NCBI GenBank assembly: GCA_040183005.1
Contig: JAMPIW010000007.1
Location: 620,001 to 684,000, forward strand
Source: Gammaproteobacteria bacterium
GTDB lineage: Bacteria > Pseudomonadota > Gammaproteobacteria > Ga0077554 > Ga007554
Length of the DNA stretch: 64,000 nt
Direction: 5' to 3'
The translations under genes were made by a program, and so were the position numbers. The notes under the pieces were generated by a model. That model saw only the letters and a program-made list of their open reading frames with translations, did not search any database and was not told where the DNA came from. Below are positions 1 through 9,272 of the stretch, one piece after another; within the stretch, counting starts at the first letter, position 1; every line of letters starts with the position of its first letter.

Positions 1-1538
1 GTGCCCATGCCGCCCTCCGTTTGCGGCTGGAGGGTAATTACGCCCTGCAACGCTGTACTGCCGGTGGCTGGCTGCTACGCAGCCATGATTTCGCTGCATC
101 GGGTTACTGGCTACCCGCACCGGCGACGCTGCGGCGTATCAGCGGGCAAGGCCATATTCTGGAAGAACGTAGCGCCGAATGGGACGATTTCACTTTGGAT
201 TCGAGCGGTGTTACAATTGCGTTCGCCATAATCCCCGAGGGCTGGACTCTTGATGCAGTAATTTGGCGACTCGACGACACCCGCCTGGTCGACGAGCTGC
301 AAACGCTCGCGCCCATCGAAATCCAGGGTTATTTCCTACTCGGTTCGCACACCCGTTATAACAAACCTGCCGACCTGTATCGCCACCTGATTCACGGCTG
401 GGTGTATGAAGACCGCTATGCGTGGCCACACAAACGCCGCATTTGTTCGGAAAACGATGCACACGCGTTGCGCCTGATTTTTAGTGGCCTGGAACGCACT
501 ACAGGCAAACGCATTTATGGACTGTTAAAAACCCAGTTGCTGCTGTCGGTGTTGTCACGTCAAAGTGAAGACGGCGGTTTCCGGCACGGTGAGTGGACGG
601 AGGGCATGGAATCCCACTACCGCCTGCACTGTTCGGCCATGCATTTAATGATGGATGCGTTGAGCGAAACTGACGACCCGATGGCACGAACTGCGCTGGC
701 ACGTGGCATGCGCTTTATTTCGGACAAACGCGACTCAACAGATGTGGGTGCATGGTTCTATCATGACGAACTGGAATTGACCGAAGCCAGCATGAATTTG
801 GCACCCTTCAAGTGGCTGCCGGGAAAGGCGCTGGGCAAGTCGCCTCAGAACATGCTGGTACTCAACACCCATCTGGATATCCTGGTCGCACTGGATCGCT
901 ACCGGCAAATGACTGGTGATGAAAAATATGTCACATTGGTCGATTCCGGCGTGAAAAGCGCGCATGCAGTATTGGCACTGAGATCCGCCGAATGGCTTTA
1001 TCGACTACTTTTTTCCTCCATCAATCTAACACTCTTGCCCGCCACACAGGCCATGCGCCTGCCGTTGTGGCAGCGCCTGTGGAAACGCATCGGCTGGCAG
1101 GTGTTCATTCCGAATCTGTACCGCATCAAGAACTGCTTTCCGCGCCTGGTCATGCCGGGGGGATATATTGATCGTCACCTGGGGCTGTGTAGTTGGGCGT
1201 TTCACTATCACACCGTCAATCTCATGGATCTGGTGCGCGCCCGGCGGCGCTTCGGCGGTACCGGATTCGATGTGGTCATCAGCGCGGCCGCGCAATTCGC
1301 GCAGACCAGCGGCGTGCGTGGACGCTGGAAAGAGTTGAAATACGAACGCTATGCGCTGGGCTTCTGGGCTGAAGCTTTATGGCATTTGTGCAGGGAATTC
1401 CCCAACCATGGCGAATACCATAACTGGTATGCGGAAGCCTGCGCCGATCTAGAGGCCATGAACATGGGCCTGCCGCCCTCTTCATTGGGTGGCAACGCTG
1501 AAGCCGTGCTCGCACATCGCCCAGTTTCAACAACCTGA
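1..1538 (+). CDS. Polysaccharide-locus protein of unknown function, 5'-truncated by window edge
   Basis: The frame is open from the left edge without a credible start codon, so the gene probably begins outside the window; over 500 residues are visible. I do not recognise a named family with confidence. The sequence is rich in aromatic and histidine residues, and segments such as SEDGGFRHGEW and GGYIDRHLGLCSWAFHYHTVNLMD look like alpha/alpha-toroid glycan-acting proteins (inference only). There is no obvious membrane segment. It ends 40 bases before a GT4 gene on the same strand and heads a run of glycan genes, so a role in making or modifying a surface polysaccharide is likely from context. 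Confidence 0.6.
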   Translation, partial: AHAALRLRLEGNYALQRCTAGGWLLRSHDFAASGYWLPAPATLRRISGQGHILEERSAEWDDFTLDSSGVTIAFAIIPEGWTLDAVIWRLDDTRLVDELQTLAPIEIQGYFLLGSHTRYNKPADLYRHLIHGWVYEDRYAWPHKRRICSENDAHALRLIFSGLERTTGKRIYGLLKTQLLLSVLSRQSEDGGFRHGEWTEGMESHYRLHCSAMHLMMDALSETDDPMARTALARGMRFISDKRDSTDVGAWFYHDELELTEASMNLAPFKWLPGKALGKSPQNMLVLNTHLDILVALDRYRQMTGDEKYVTLVDSGVKSAHAVLALRSAEWLYRLLFSSINLTLLPATQAMRLPLWQRLWKRIGWQVFIPNLYRIKNCFPRLVMPGGYIDRHLGLCSWAFHYHTVNLMDLVRARRRFGGTGFDVVISAAAQFAQTSGVRGRWKELKYERYALGFWAEALWHLCREFPNHGEYHNWYAEACADLEAMNMGLPPSSLGGNAEAVLAHRPVSTT

Positions 1539-1578
1539 AAGTTGCTATACTGCGCGCGTAATATTGACGACAACACCC

Positions 1579-2739
1579 ATGAAAATCGGCCTTATCGCCC
1601 CCTATTTTATGCCGGAAATCGGCGGCGCCAATCTGTATTGTTATGAGCTGGCGCGCGCACTGGGCGGTCTTGGCCATGAGGTGCATGTGTTTTCCATTCC
1701 GGGTGCGCTGGAAGACCCGGCGTACCGCTTGCATCCCATCCTCACCCGAAAGCTGGAGCATGATATCCCGGTGTTGCTTCAGCATGATATGGACGTGTGG
1801 CACTCGCTGTTTTTCTACCATGCGCCGCTGGCGCTGCATCGGCGCAACGTGTTTGCAACGGTACATGGCGATGACGGCTTCAGTTTCCAGTTGCGGATGC
1901 GCCTGCCCGGTCGCGATACCCTGGCGCGCCATCTGCTGTGGCGATTGCCGAATCGCGTCAAATCTGCGGTAGACACCGCAATCAACCGTATGGAAAACAT
2001 CTACAATCGTAATGTTTACCAGCAAGCTGTGGACAAACTCGCCGGTATCGTCACGGTCAGCAGCTTCACACGTGACCGTTTCGGTGAACGCTATCTTGGC
2101 GTAGCGAGCAAGTCTTCGGTCATTCCGCCGGGCGTGTCCGAACGTTTCTTTGCCCCGCGTTCCGGTCGCCATTCTCGTGCCCACCTACTCACCGTGACAC
2201 GGCTTGATGAAGGCGACCGTATCAAAAACGTGCATAACGTCATCACTGCGCTGGGGCGCCTGAAAGACCGCTACGATTTTCACTATGAGATTGTCAGCGG
2301 CACGGTCACTGGCGGCTACAAAGCTGAGTTGGAAAACATGATCCGCGATTTGGGGCTGACCGGCCACGTCGCCCTCGTCGGACGCAAGACCGACGCGGAA
2401 CTGCTCGACCTCTATCACGACACAGGCCTGTTCATTCTGGTTTCATATTCCGAGGCAAAGAATTTTGAAGGTTTCGGCATCGTTTTTCTCGAAGCCAACG
2501 CCTGCGGCGTGCCCGTGCTCACCTCACGTGACGGCGGCATGCGCGACTATGTGGTGGATGGCGAAAACGGCATTTATGTGGACACGCCCGATGCCGACGG
2601 TATCGAAGCCGCCCTGGTGCGATACTTCGAAGGCCGTGACTGCTTCGATGCCGATGCCATCCGCGCTCGACCTGAACCCTATCGCTGGGTACATATAGCC
2701 GAGCGGGTCGCTGCGTTCTATCAGGATAGGTTGCCCTAA
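1579..2739 (+). CDS. Glycosyltransferase family 4
   Basis: A 386-residue GT-B enzyme expected to move a sugar from a nucleotide donor onto a lipid-linked glycan at the cytoplasmic membrane face. The N-terminal Rossmann half has PYFMPEIGGANLYCYELARAL (about residues 8–28). The C-terminal half carries the GT4 EX7E-type segment EGFGIVFLEANACGVPVL near residue 297–315. I chose ATG 1579 because the protein then begins MKIGLIAPYF, typical for GT4; the frame is open further upstream but that part overlaps the previous gene. The stop TAA shares its last base with the ATG of the asnB-like gene, so the two are translationally coupled. Acceptor and donor cannot be read from the sequence. Confidence 0.85.
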   Translation: MKIGLIAPYFMPEIGGANLYCYELARALGGLGHEVHVFSIPGALEDPAYRLHPILTRKLEHDIPVLLQHDMDVWHSLFFYHAPLALHRRNVFATVHGDDGFSFQLRMRLPGRDTLARHLLWRLPNRVKSAVDTAINRMENIYNRNVYQQAVDKLAGIVTVSSFTRDRFGERYLGVASKSSVIPPGVSERFFAPRSGRHSRAHLLTVTRLDEGDRIKNVHNVITALGRLKDRYDFHYEIVSGTVTGGYKAELENMIRDLGLTGHVALVGRKTDAELLDLYHDTGLFILVSYSEAKNFEGFGIVFLEANACGVPVLTSRDGGMRDYVVDGENGIYVDTPDADGIEAALVRYFEGRDCFDADAIRARPEPYRWVHIAERVAAFYQDRLP

Positions 2740-4589
2740 TGTGCGGCATCGCTGGGCATTACGCCTATTCATCTGACGCGCCCCCGGTAGACCGGGAAGC
2801 GCTGTTGCGAACCCGCGACAACATGACGGCGCGCGGGCCGGACGGAGCGGGACTCTGGTTGTCCGATGACAGGAAACTGGGGTTGGCACACCGGCGGCTT
2901 GCCATCATCGACTTGACCAAAGCAGGCGCACAGCCGATGCACAGCGCAGATGGCCGTTTCGCCGTCACCTTCAATGGTGAAATCTACAACTACCCGGCGT
3001 TGCGTGCCACGCTCGAAAAAGATGGCGTGATTTTCCGCTCGCATTCCGACACCGAGGTACTGCTGCATCTTTACCGCCGCGACGGCGCGGCCATGGTAGA
3101 AAAACTGCGCGGCATGTTCGCGTTTGCGCTGTGGGATGCCCACACCCGCAGTCTGTTTCTCGCCCGCGACCCTCACGGCATCAAACCGCTTTACTATGCT
3201 GATGACGGCCATACCTTCCGCTTCGCTTCGCAGGTCGCTGCACTCAAGGCAGGTGGGAATGTCGATCTCACTCCCGACCCCGGCGGCATGGTAGGTTTTC
3301 TGTTGTGGGGCTCCGTGCCCGAGCCTTTCACGCTGCACAAGGGCATCCGCCTGCTGCCCGCAGGCAGTACGCTTCAGGTCGCGCAAACGGGCGTGACCCG
3401 CCCCAAGCGTTACTGGCACCTGTCTTCTCTCATGCAACGCGCAGCCCTTCAGGCAGATGCTATTCCCCGAGGTGAAGAACGGGATTACCTGCGCGCGCAA
3501 TTGCTCGACAGCGTACAAGCCCATCTGCTCGCCGATGTGCCCGTGGGCGCCTTTCTCTCCGCCGGGCTGGATTCTTCTACCCTGGTGGGATTGGCGCGCG
3601 AAGCCACACGCGCACCGCTGCAGACCTTGACCCTGAGCTTCGACGATTTTCAGAACACTCCTAATGACGAGTGCCCGATGGCGGCGGACATTGCCCGCCA
3701 TCTCGATGTCACGCACCATTGTATCGTCCTCGCAGCGGGTGAATTGGATCGGGAACTCAATCGCTTTTTCGCCGCCATGGATCAGCCCACGGTGGACGGC
3801 ATCAACACCTGGCTGATCAGCCATGCAGCCAGACAAGCCGGACTGAAAGTGGCACTGTCCGGCTTGGGCGGCGATGAGCTGCTGGGGGGATACTCCAGCT
3901 TTCGGCAAGTGCCTGATATCATGGCGCAGGCACGGCACTCCCCCTGGAGCCACTGCGCACCGCTATACCGCAGGCTGCATACCCGATTGGGCGTCTGGTT
4001 CAAATGGCCGGCCAACAACGCAGGCATTCCTCAATACGGCAAGACACCGGAAGGCGCCTATCATTTGGCCAAAGGCGTGTTCATGCCCTGGGAACTCTCC
4101 GCCATACTGGATCGCGACTTCATCACCGCCGGGATGAAAGCGCTGGCAACAGAAGATGCTGCGCATCAAGAATCGCTGGAGCATCTCAATAGCTTCCAGC
4201 AGGTCGCCTGCCTGGAATCCGTGCGTTATATGCGCAACCAATTGCTGCGCGATTCCGACTGGGTAAGCATGGCGCATTCGCTGGAAATCCGCGTACCACT
4301 GGTCGACAGCGTCCTAACCGAAGCCGTCATCGGCCTGGCCGCCAGCGGACGGCTAGGCAAAAGCAAGTCACTGCTCCCGCAGACACTGTCCCGCCCCCTA
4401 CCGGAGCGGGTCGTGCATCGCCCCAAGACAGGTTTCGTCGTACCTACTTGGCGCTGGCTGCGCCACCATCCCGAGCTTTCCGCATGGAAGCAGGTGCCCC
4501 TGCTGAAACAGCCCCGTATCCACGACAACCGCCGCTGGGCGTACACTTTGCTACACCGTACCCCCGAAATATGCGCGGTCCTGAGATAA
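2739..4589 (+). CDS. asnB: Asparagine synthase-type glutamine amidotransferase
   Basis: A 616-residue class II amidotransferase. It begins MCGIAGHYAY, so Cys2 can act as the N-terminal nucleophile that hydrolyses glutamine. The synthetase half has a PP-loop FLSAGLDSSTL near residue 270; the second position of the usual SGGLDSS is Ala here. A second conserved region SGLGGDELLGGY lies near residue 373. Chemistry is ATP-dependent amidation of a carboxylate using glutamine ammonia. Genes of this kind inside glycan loci are often not for free asparagine and may amidate uronic acids or amino-acid substituents (inference). It overlaps the upstream GT4 by one base and is followed 7 bases later by a GT2. 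Confidence 0.88.
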   Translation: MCGIAGHYAYSSDAPPVDREALLRTRDNMTARGPDGAGLWLSDDRKLGLAHRRLAIIDLTKAGAQPMHSADGRFAVTFNGEIYNYPALRATLEKDGVIFRSHSDTEVLLHLYRRDGAAMVEKLRGMFAFALWDAHTRSLFLARDPHGIKPLYYADDGHTFRFASQVAALKAGGNVDLTPDPGGMVGFLLWGSVPEPFTLHKGIRLLPAGSTLQVAQTGVTRPKRYWHLSSLMQRAALQADAIPRGEERDYLRAQLLDSVQAHLLADVPVGAFLSAGLDSSTLVGLAREATRAPLQTLTLSFDDFQNTPNDECPMAADIARHLDVTHHCIVLAAGELDRELNRFFAAMDQPTVDGINTWLISHAARQAGLKVALSGLGGDELLGGYSSFRQVPDIMAQARHSPWSHCAPLYRRLHTRLGVWFKWPANNAGIPQYGKTPEGAYHLAKGVFMPWELSAILDRDFITAGMKALATEDAAHQESLEHLNSFQQVACLESVRYMRNQLLRDSDWVSMAHSLEIRVPLVDSVLTEAVIGLAASGRLGKSKSLLPQTLSRPLPERVVHRPKTGFVVPTWRWLRHHPELSAWKQVPLLKQPRIHDNRRWAYTLLHRTPEICAVLR

Positions 4590-4596
4590 TCGCATC

Positions 4597-5562
4597 ATGA
4601 GCAAACACTTCGTCCCTACCCGCATCAGTGTCATCATGCCCTGCTACAACACCTCCACGTTTGTCGAGGAGGCGGTGAATTCCGTGATGAACCAGACCTA
4701 TGCCGATGTCGAACTGATTGTCGTGGATGACGGCTCCACTGACGGCAGTCTGGATATCCTGCAACGGCTGGCCGCGCACCATTCGCAGCGACTGAGTCTG
4801 CTGTTTCAAAACCACAGAGGCCCGTATCCGGCACGCAATCTTGGACTGCAACACGCACGCGGCGGGTATGTTGCGTTTCTCGATGCTGACGATTATTGGG
4901 CACCAGATGCACTTGAAAAACTCGCAACCACACTCGACATACATAAGGCCGACATCGCCTACTGCGGCTGGCAAAACGTAGGTATTGGCGCACCCGGAAC
5001 GGAACCCTACATCCCGCCGGATTATAGCCAGATGGATATGGCGGCGGAGTTTTTGCGTTCATGCCCCTGGCCCATCCACGCGGCGCTGGTGCGGCGGGAA
5101 GCTATCAATGCTGTCAACGGATTTTCAGAGCGGTGTTTTTCGGCCATGGATTATGATCTATGGCTGCGACTCTATGCACACACCCAGAAAATCGTGCGGG
5201 TGCCGGAAGTGATGGCCTTTTACCGCTGGCATGACAAAGGGCAAATTTCCAAAACAAAATGGAAACAAGTGCTCAATGCCCTGCAGGTGCGGCGCGATTT
5301 TGTGGCTCAACATCCTGAACGCGTCTCGCATTTGTCAGAAAGCAAAGTACGCGAACTGTCCGATGGTTTCTTGCTGCGTGAAGCTTATCGCGCCTACTGG
5401 CAACGCAATCTGTTTGACGCGCAAAAACTGTTTCGGCATGCCTTCATGCAGGGCTTGTGGAAAGCAGGCGACCTGAAATATCTCATCCCCGCCCTGCTCC
5501 CCAGCACACTTTACCAGTGGCTGGTCAGTACGGCTGACCAGCCGAAAGAGAAGCGCACATGA
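4597..5562 (+). CDS. Glycosyltransferase family 2
   Basis: A 321-residue GT-A enzyme. The first 120 residues hold ISVIMPCYNTSTFVEEAVNSV, the VVDDGSTDGS nucleotide-binding segment and a DXD-type FLDADDYW. It probably adds one sugar during repeat-unit assembly on the cytoplasmic side; donor and acceptor are unknown. It begins 7 bases after the amidotransferase stop, and its TGA overlaps the ATG of the deacetylase (ATGA), so it is part of the same operon. No transmembrane segment is apparent. Confidence 0.88.
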   Translation: MSKHFVPTRISVIMPCYNTSTFVEEAVNSVMNQTYADVELIVVDDGSTDGSLDILQRLAAHHSQRLSLLFQNHRGPYPARNLGLQHARGGYVAFLDADDYWAPDALEKLATTLDIHKADIAYCGWQNVGIGAPGTEPYIPPDYSQMDMAAEFLRSCPWPIHAALVRREAINAVNGFSERCFSAMDYDLWLRLYAHTQKIVRVPEVMAFYRWHDKGQISKTKWKQVLNALQVRRDFVAQHPERVSHLSESKVRELSDGFLLREAYRAYWQRNLFDAQKLFRHAFMQGLWKAGDLKYLIPALLPSTLYQWLVSTADQPKEKRT

Positions 5563-6344
5563 ACGCCGAGCGGATTCCTGTGCTCATGTACCACCGCGTG
5601 GGTGATGTGCACAGCGACTGGGAACGCAGGTATTGCATCAGCCCACAACGCTTTGCCGAACACATGCGTGCTCTGGCGCACTCTGGCTGGCAGGCTATTT
5701 CTGCCGATGGCTTCATAGCATGGCGGCAGGGCCTGAAAGACTTACCAGAAAAGGCCTTCCTGATTAGTTTCGATGACGGTTACAAAGGTGTGTATGAACA
5801 TGCTTGGCCGGTCTTGCGTCAATACCACTGGCCTGCAGCCATGTTTCTGGTGAGCCATTTGATCGGGCAGGACGATGCGTGGTCGAAAAACGAAAACCCT
5901 GGAGGGCGCACCTACCCCCTGTTGAATCGGGCTGAAATCGAAGAGATGGCACAAGGGGGGGTCAGCTTTCACGGCCACTCCCGCCACCACCGGGATCTGA
6001 CCACCTTGAATGACGCGGAGCTTACCGATGAAACCGCGGGCTGCAAGGCCGAACTGGGCGCTCTTGGTATCCCATGCCGCTATTTCGCATACCCCTATGG
6101 CCGTTTCGGCGAGCGGGAAGCGACCGCTGTAAAAGCGGCAGGTTTTGAGGCGGCCTTTTCGGTGCAGCCCGGCTTCAATCGAACCGACGTGGACGCTTTT
6201 CGCATCCGTCGCCTGGATATCTTCGGCACAGATACATCGGCCATGCTGCTGAGAAAAATCATCCTCGGCAGCAACGACGGCCACCTCACGGCCTGGGCTG
6301 GGTATTACCTCAAACAATTGCGGAGCCGACTGGGATTGGGATGA
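5559..6344 (+). CDS. Polysaccharide deacetylase (NodB/CE4 family)
   Basis: A 261-residue NodB-homology domain protein. Visible CE4 motifs are LISFDDGY (motif 1, metal-binding and base Asp pair), GHSRHHRDL (motif 2, HSxxH metal ligands) and YPYGRFGE (motif 3). It should remove N- or O-acetyl groups from a sugar polymer or lipid-linked glycan in a metal-dependent reaction. No signal peptide is seen, so it may act on an intracellular intermediate. The ATG overlaps the GT2 stop. Immediately downstream lies a stretch of decayed genes, so this may now be the last functional cistron of the upstream block. Confidence 0.88.
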   Translation: MNAERIPVLMYHRVGDVHSDWERRYCISPQRFAEHMRALAHSGWQAISADGFIAWRQGLKDLPEKAFLISFDDGYKGVYEHAWPVLRQYHWPAAMFLVSHLIGQDDAWSKNENPGGRTYPLLNRAEIEEMAQGGVSFHGHSRHHRDLTTLNDAELTDETAGCKAELGALGIPCRYFAYPYGRFGEREATAVKAAGFEAAFSVQPGFNRTDVDAFRIRRLDIFGTDTSAMLLRKIILGSNDGHLTAWAGYYLKQLRSRLGLG

Positions 6345-6403
6345 AGCTGTCCATCTGCACCCATATCAACCAACACGCCACGAACCCGTGTCAGATTAGA
6401 TGC

Positions 6404-6615
6404 GCACCGATCAGCTTTGGGCTCTACATTTTTCACCCTTTCATCCCAAAATTATATCTTCTCCTTCTGGATTTATTTGGTTTTGAGCATGAGATTTTTG
6501 GCATCTACTACATTCGATATCCGCTTTTGGCTATACTGCTGTTACTTGTAACGTCTACATCGTACTATTTCATAGAACGGCCTATTCGGGGATTCATAAA
6601 ATTTTTTTATGAGTT
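6404..6615 (+). pseudogene. Remnant: C-terminal part of a membrane O-acyltransferase (acyltransferase-3/OafA-like)
   Basis: Frame 2 encodes ISFGLYIFHPF, then two hydrophobic helices and SYYFIERPIRGFIKFF. This is the typical C-terminal end of the acyltransferase-3 family (final helices followed by a YxxIExP-type motif). The N-terminal ~300 residues including the catalytic region are absent; only about 70 residues survive, embedded in an open frame that starts in unrelated sequence at 6341. The patch is visibly AT-richer than its surroundings, consistent with acquired O-acetylation DNA now lost. Assignment rests on motif recognition, not on a search. Confidence 0.6.
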
Positions 6616-6786
6616 GTGGTTTTTATTCTTGTCACCATTGCATTTGCAATGTGGCGCAGACAAATATGCGAATATAAAAGACTGTACTATTAAGAAGTAT
6701 CTAACCACCGTGCTCAAAGCGCCCTGCACAAGCGAGAGCGGCTCACATACAAGCTCTCCTGCAGCGGCCAAGCATTCTCTCGGGCA

Positions 6787-7167
6787 TAACAAGCACTTGA
6801 AACTATCGGGCCGGACTTCGAATTGCTGTTGGTGGAAGACGGAGGCTGAGATGTTATCGATGAACTGGCCCGACTGGATCCCCCACTTGCCCATAACTAT
6901 GGCCAGCACAATGCTCTGCCATGCGGCATCCGTGCCGCTCGAGGCGGGGTGATCGTGACTCTGGACGATGACCTACAGAACCCACCAGAGGAGATTCTCA
7001 GACTGCTGACCAAGCTGGAGGAGGGCTACGATGTCGTGTATGGCGCGCTAGAGAGGCGCAACCCCATGGTTTCTCTGGCTAACCAGGCCTCTCGCATCAC
7101 CAAGCTGGTCCTGAAGGGTGCTATGGGGACAGAAACGGAACGTAAAACAAGGCTACTTTTATTATGA
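6787..7167 (+). pseudogene. Remnant: ArnC/DPM1-like undecaprenyl-phosphate glycosyltransferase (GT2)
   Basis: One reading frame gives QALETIGPDFELLLVEDGG, an in-frame TGA at 6847, then DVIDELARLDPPLAHNYGQHNALPCGIRAARGG and VIVTLDDDLQNPPEEIL. This is the conserved core of the dolichyl/undecaprenyl-phosphate sugar transferase family. About nine residues expected between LDPP and NYGQHNAL are missing, the usual N-terminal sheet is absent, and the match stops after ASRITKLVLKGAMG, before the C-terminal membrane helices. Stop codon, deletion and truncation make it a clear pseudogene. The frame runs out at 7167, just across the ATG of the next gene. Confidence 0.75.
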
Positions 7168-8144
7168 ATACAAACAAGATATCGCCCAGCATTAAAGAAC
7201 TGTTGGCATTAGCCGCCAATTTAATATGGGAAAGACGGTTACCGTGGCGTGTAAGTCAGTGGATTGCCAGGCTCCATCTGCAAGCGCTTCGCCTGCTCTA
7301 TGACCATAAAGTCTTATCTACCCGACCTTTCCTCACCGGAGAAGATTGCCCTCACTTCGAACTACACACCTTGTTAGGACACAAACATGTTGGAATGTGC
7401 TTGTGGTCTGTGAAGAGCTTTCTCCATTATTCTGGCAAGAAGTATACGGTAGTCCTACATGATGATGGAAGCCTTACTGATGACGATGTTGAAACTTTAA
7501 AAAAACATCTGATTAATGCCAAGGTTGTGCGAAAGGCTGTTGCAGATGCCTTGATCAAAGAACAAATAATAAATTTGCCGAACTGTTACGAATACCGATT
7601 CTCCTCTAAGGAGACCTCCGATCATCGAGGAATAAATTACAACATGCTCATTTTTTCCATCCGGCTTTTTGATTTCAATCTTCTATCAAATACCATTAAG
7701 ACCCTTGTCCTGGATGCTGATGTACTCTTTTTTAAAGAGCCTCGCGAGATCATCGACTGGGCGGAAGACCCAAAGGACAGTAATAGTTTATACAGTGTCG
7801 AACAATACGTACCTCTGAGAAACACGCGGAACGAGATCATCGATTTTGAGCGAAAAACACCAATTCCTACCGATGCCAATGCAGGACTACTGTGCCTAGA
7901 CAAGCGCGCCTTCAAGCTGGAAATCATCGAGAACTGGATTGGAACCAACAAAGAACGGATGGGTATGTACGCAACATTTGAGCAAGCAGCCTACAACTAT
8001 TTAGTGAAGAGCAAGGGAGGAAGCATGCCATTGCCAGACACATACTCGTTTAACTACACCGACCAAGATGTCATTGCAACGCATTTCGCCATAAAAATCC
8101 TTTTTTTCAAGAACATAAAAAGACTGCAAAAAGTGCTTCGCTAA
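7164..8144 (+). CDS. Putative GT-A-fold glycosyltransferase, uncharacterised
   Basis: A 326-residue protein. Segment KTLVLDADVLFFKEP (around residue 187) resembles the DXD metal/nucleotide-sugar site of GT8-like and related nucleotide-diphospho-sugar transferases. Upstream, CLWSVKSFLHYSGKKYTVVLHDDGSLT fits the start of a GT-A fold, and DANAGLLCLDKRAF later fits the acceptor half. No closer family is recognised. Codon and base use are AT-rich compared with flanking genes, suggesting recent transfer. It follows directly on the decayed ArnC-like gene and is followed by 147 bases of non-coding DNA. Function is predicted as sugar transfer only. Confidence 0.65.
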   Translation: MNTNKISPSIKELLALAANLIWERRLPWRVSQWIARLHLQALRLLYDHKVLSTRPFLTGEDCPHFELHTLLGHKHVGMCLWSVKSFLHYSGKKYTVVLHDDGSLTDDDVETLKKHLINAKVVRKAVADALIKEQIINLPNCYEYRFSSKETSDHRGINYNMLIFSIRLFDFNLLSNTIKTLVLDADVLFFKEPREIIDWAEDPKDSNSLYSVEQYVPLRNTRNEIIDFERKTPIPTDANAGLLCLDKRAFKLEIIENWIGTNKERMGMYATFEQAAYNYLVKSKGGSMPLPDTYSFNYTDQDVIATHFAIKILFFKNIKRLQKVLR

Positions 8145-8196
8145 ACTGATATGGCCGCTGGTACGACATTTTTCCGAACAAGCCGGTATTCACGCC

Positions 8197-8248
8197 CCCG
8201 GCATAGGTGGATCGCGCTGCTGCAGCTATGTTTGTTCTCTATGCCGGG
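8197..8248. repeat. Intergenic 10-bp inverted repeat
   Basis: CCCGGCATAG at 8197–8206 is repeated inverted as CTATGCCGGG at 8239–8248, with a loop of about 32 bases. It lies in the 147-base gap between two glycosyltransferase genes on the same strand. There is no following T-run, so it is not a standard intrinsic terminator. It may be a small palindromic repeat or a weak transcript-stabilising hairpin. Confidence 0.3.
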
Positions 8249-8291
8249 CCACCCACGGCTAGCGTTAGACAAAGAATCTGATTGATCGCCC

Positions 8292-9227
8292 ATGGAAGCC
8301 AGTGTCATAGTTTGCACCTATAATCGAGCCGAATCCCTCATGGATACGCTTCGTGCGCTAAAGTCGCAACAGACTGCGCCTGATCGCACGTGGGAGGTCA
8401 TTGTCGTGGACAACAACTCCAGTGATCATACGCGGCAGGTAGTCACAGAATTCATTAAAGACTGGTCTGCCCTGCACTACGAGTTTGAAAGCCAGCAAGG
8501 ACTCTCCCATGCACGCAACCGTGGCATTGCCAGTGCCCAAGGCAAAGTACTATTATTTACCGACGATGACGTACTGCCCGAACCGGACTGGCTTGAAACG
8601 ACGCTGCAGGGGTTGGAAAAATATCAGGCCGCTGCGTGCGGGGGATACATCGCGCCAATCTGGGAAACGCAGCCACCTGAATGGCTGACTGAGCGGTTCT
8701 ACGGTTTTCTGGCAATTCGCACTGACCGTACCGACGATTACCCGATCACCGAGGCAAGCCAGGCACCCTTCGGTGCCAATATGGCAATAAGGCGCGCAGT
8801 ATTTGATCGTGCTGGCCTGTTCGATACAAATCGTGGCCGCAAGGGGAAGGTGCTTGCCAGCGGCGAAGATGGTGAGATGTTCGAACGCATTCTGGCAGAA
8901 AATCTGAAAGCGGTTTTCCTCGGGGCGTCACGAGTTCACCATAAGGTCGAAGCATTTCGCCTGACCAAGCGATATTTCCGGCGCTGGCGCTTTCAAACAA
9001 GCCGCAACATCGCGCAAAGCAGTGGAGTCACGGGCGACCGCCGGCTGTTTGGCATACCGCTGTATGTCTTTCCTCAATTCCTGCGCGCCATCGTGCGCAT
9101 GCTTTGGGGCTACTTCACACAACCCCGAGACGAGGCCTTCAATCGCGAGATCGTGGTGTTTCATTTTCTCGGCATGCTCCACGGGCTGTGGAAAACACGC
9201 CAACAGGAAAAACATGATATCGTTTAG
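8292..9227 (+). CDS. Glycosyltransferase family 2
   Basis: A 311-residue GT-A enzyme. It starts MEASVIVCTYNRAESLMDTL, contains VVDNNSSDHT and a DXD-type LFTDDDVLPEPDW near residue 95, and then a conserved acceptor-side region with GANMAIRR and SGEDGEMFERI. The C-terminal third is amphipathic (FRRWRFQTSRN) and probably peripheral to the membrane. It resembles many exopolysaccharide GT2 enzymes and also the N-terminal domain of the fusion protein at 11274–14501. The following gene begins 45 bases later. Confidence 0.85.
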   Translation: MEASVIVCTYNRAESLMDTLRALKSQQTAPDRTWEVIVVDNNSSDHTRQVVTEFIKDWSALHYEFESQQGLSHARNRGIASAQGKVLLFTDDDVLPEPDWLETTLQGLEKYQAAACGGYIAPIWETQPPEWLTERFYGFLAIRTDRTDDYPITEASQAPFGANMAIRRAVFDRAGLFDTNRGRKGKVLASGEDGEMFERILAENLKAVFLGASRVHHKVEAFRLTKRYFRRWRFQTSRNIAQSSGVTGDRRLFGIPLYVFPQFLRAIVRMLWGYFTQPRDEAFNREIVVFHFLGMLHGLWKTRQQEKHDIV

Positions 9228-9272
9228 TACCGTTTTTCGCTGAGTGCGCAAAGATAATAAATGGAGGACTCC

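Noticed and set aside
1279-2184. 301-codon minus-strand open frame
   Set aside because: Antisense to two supported genes; composition is Arg/His-rich without family features.
2769-3953. 394-codon open frame on the minus strand
   Set aside because: It lies wholly antisense to the asnB-like gene, has no recognisable domain and follows from GC-rich codon structure.
8197-8248. Hairpin considered as rho-independent terminator
   Set aside because: No T-run follows on either strand and the loop is 32 bases long.
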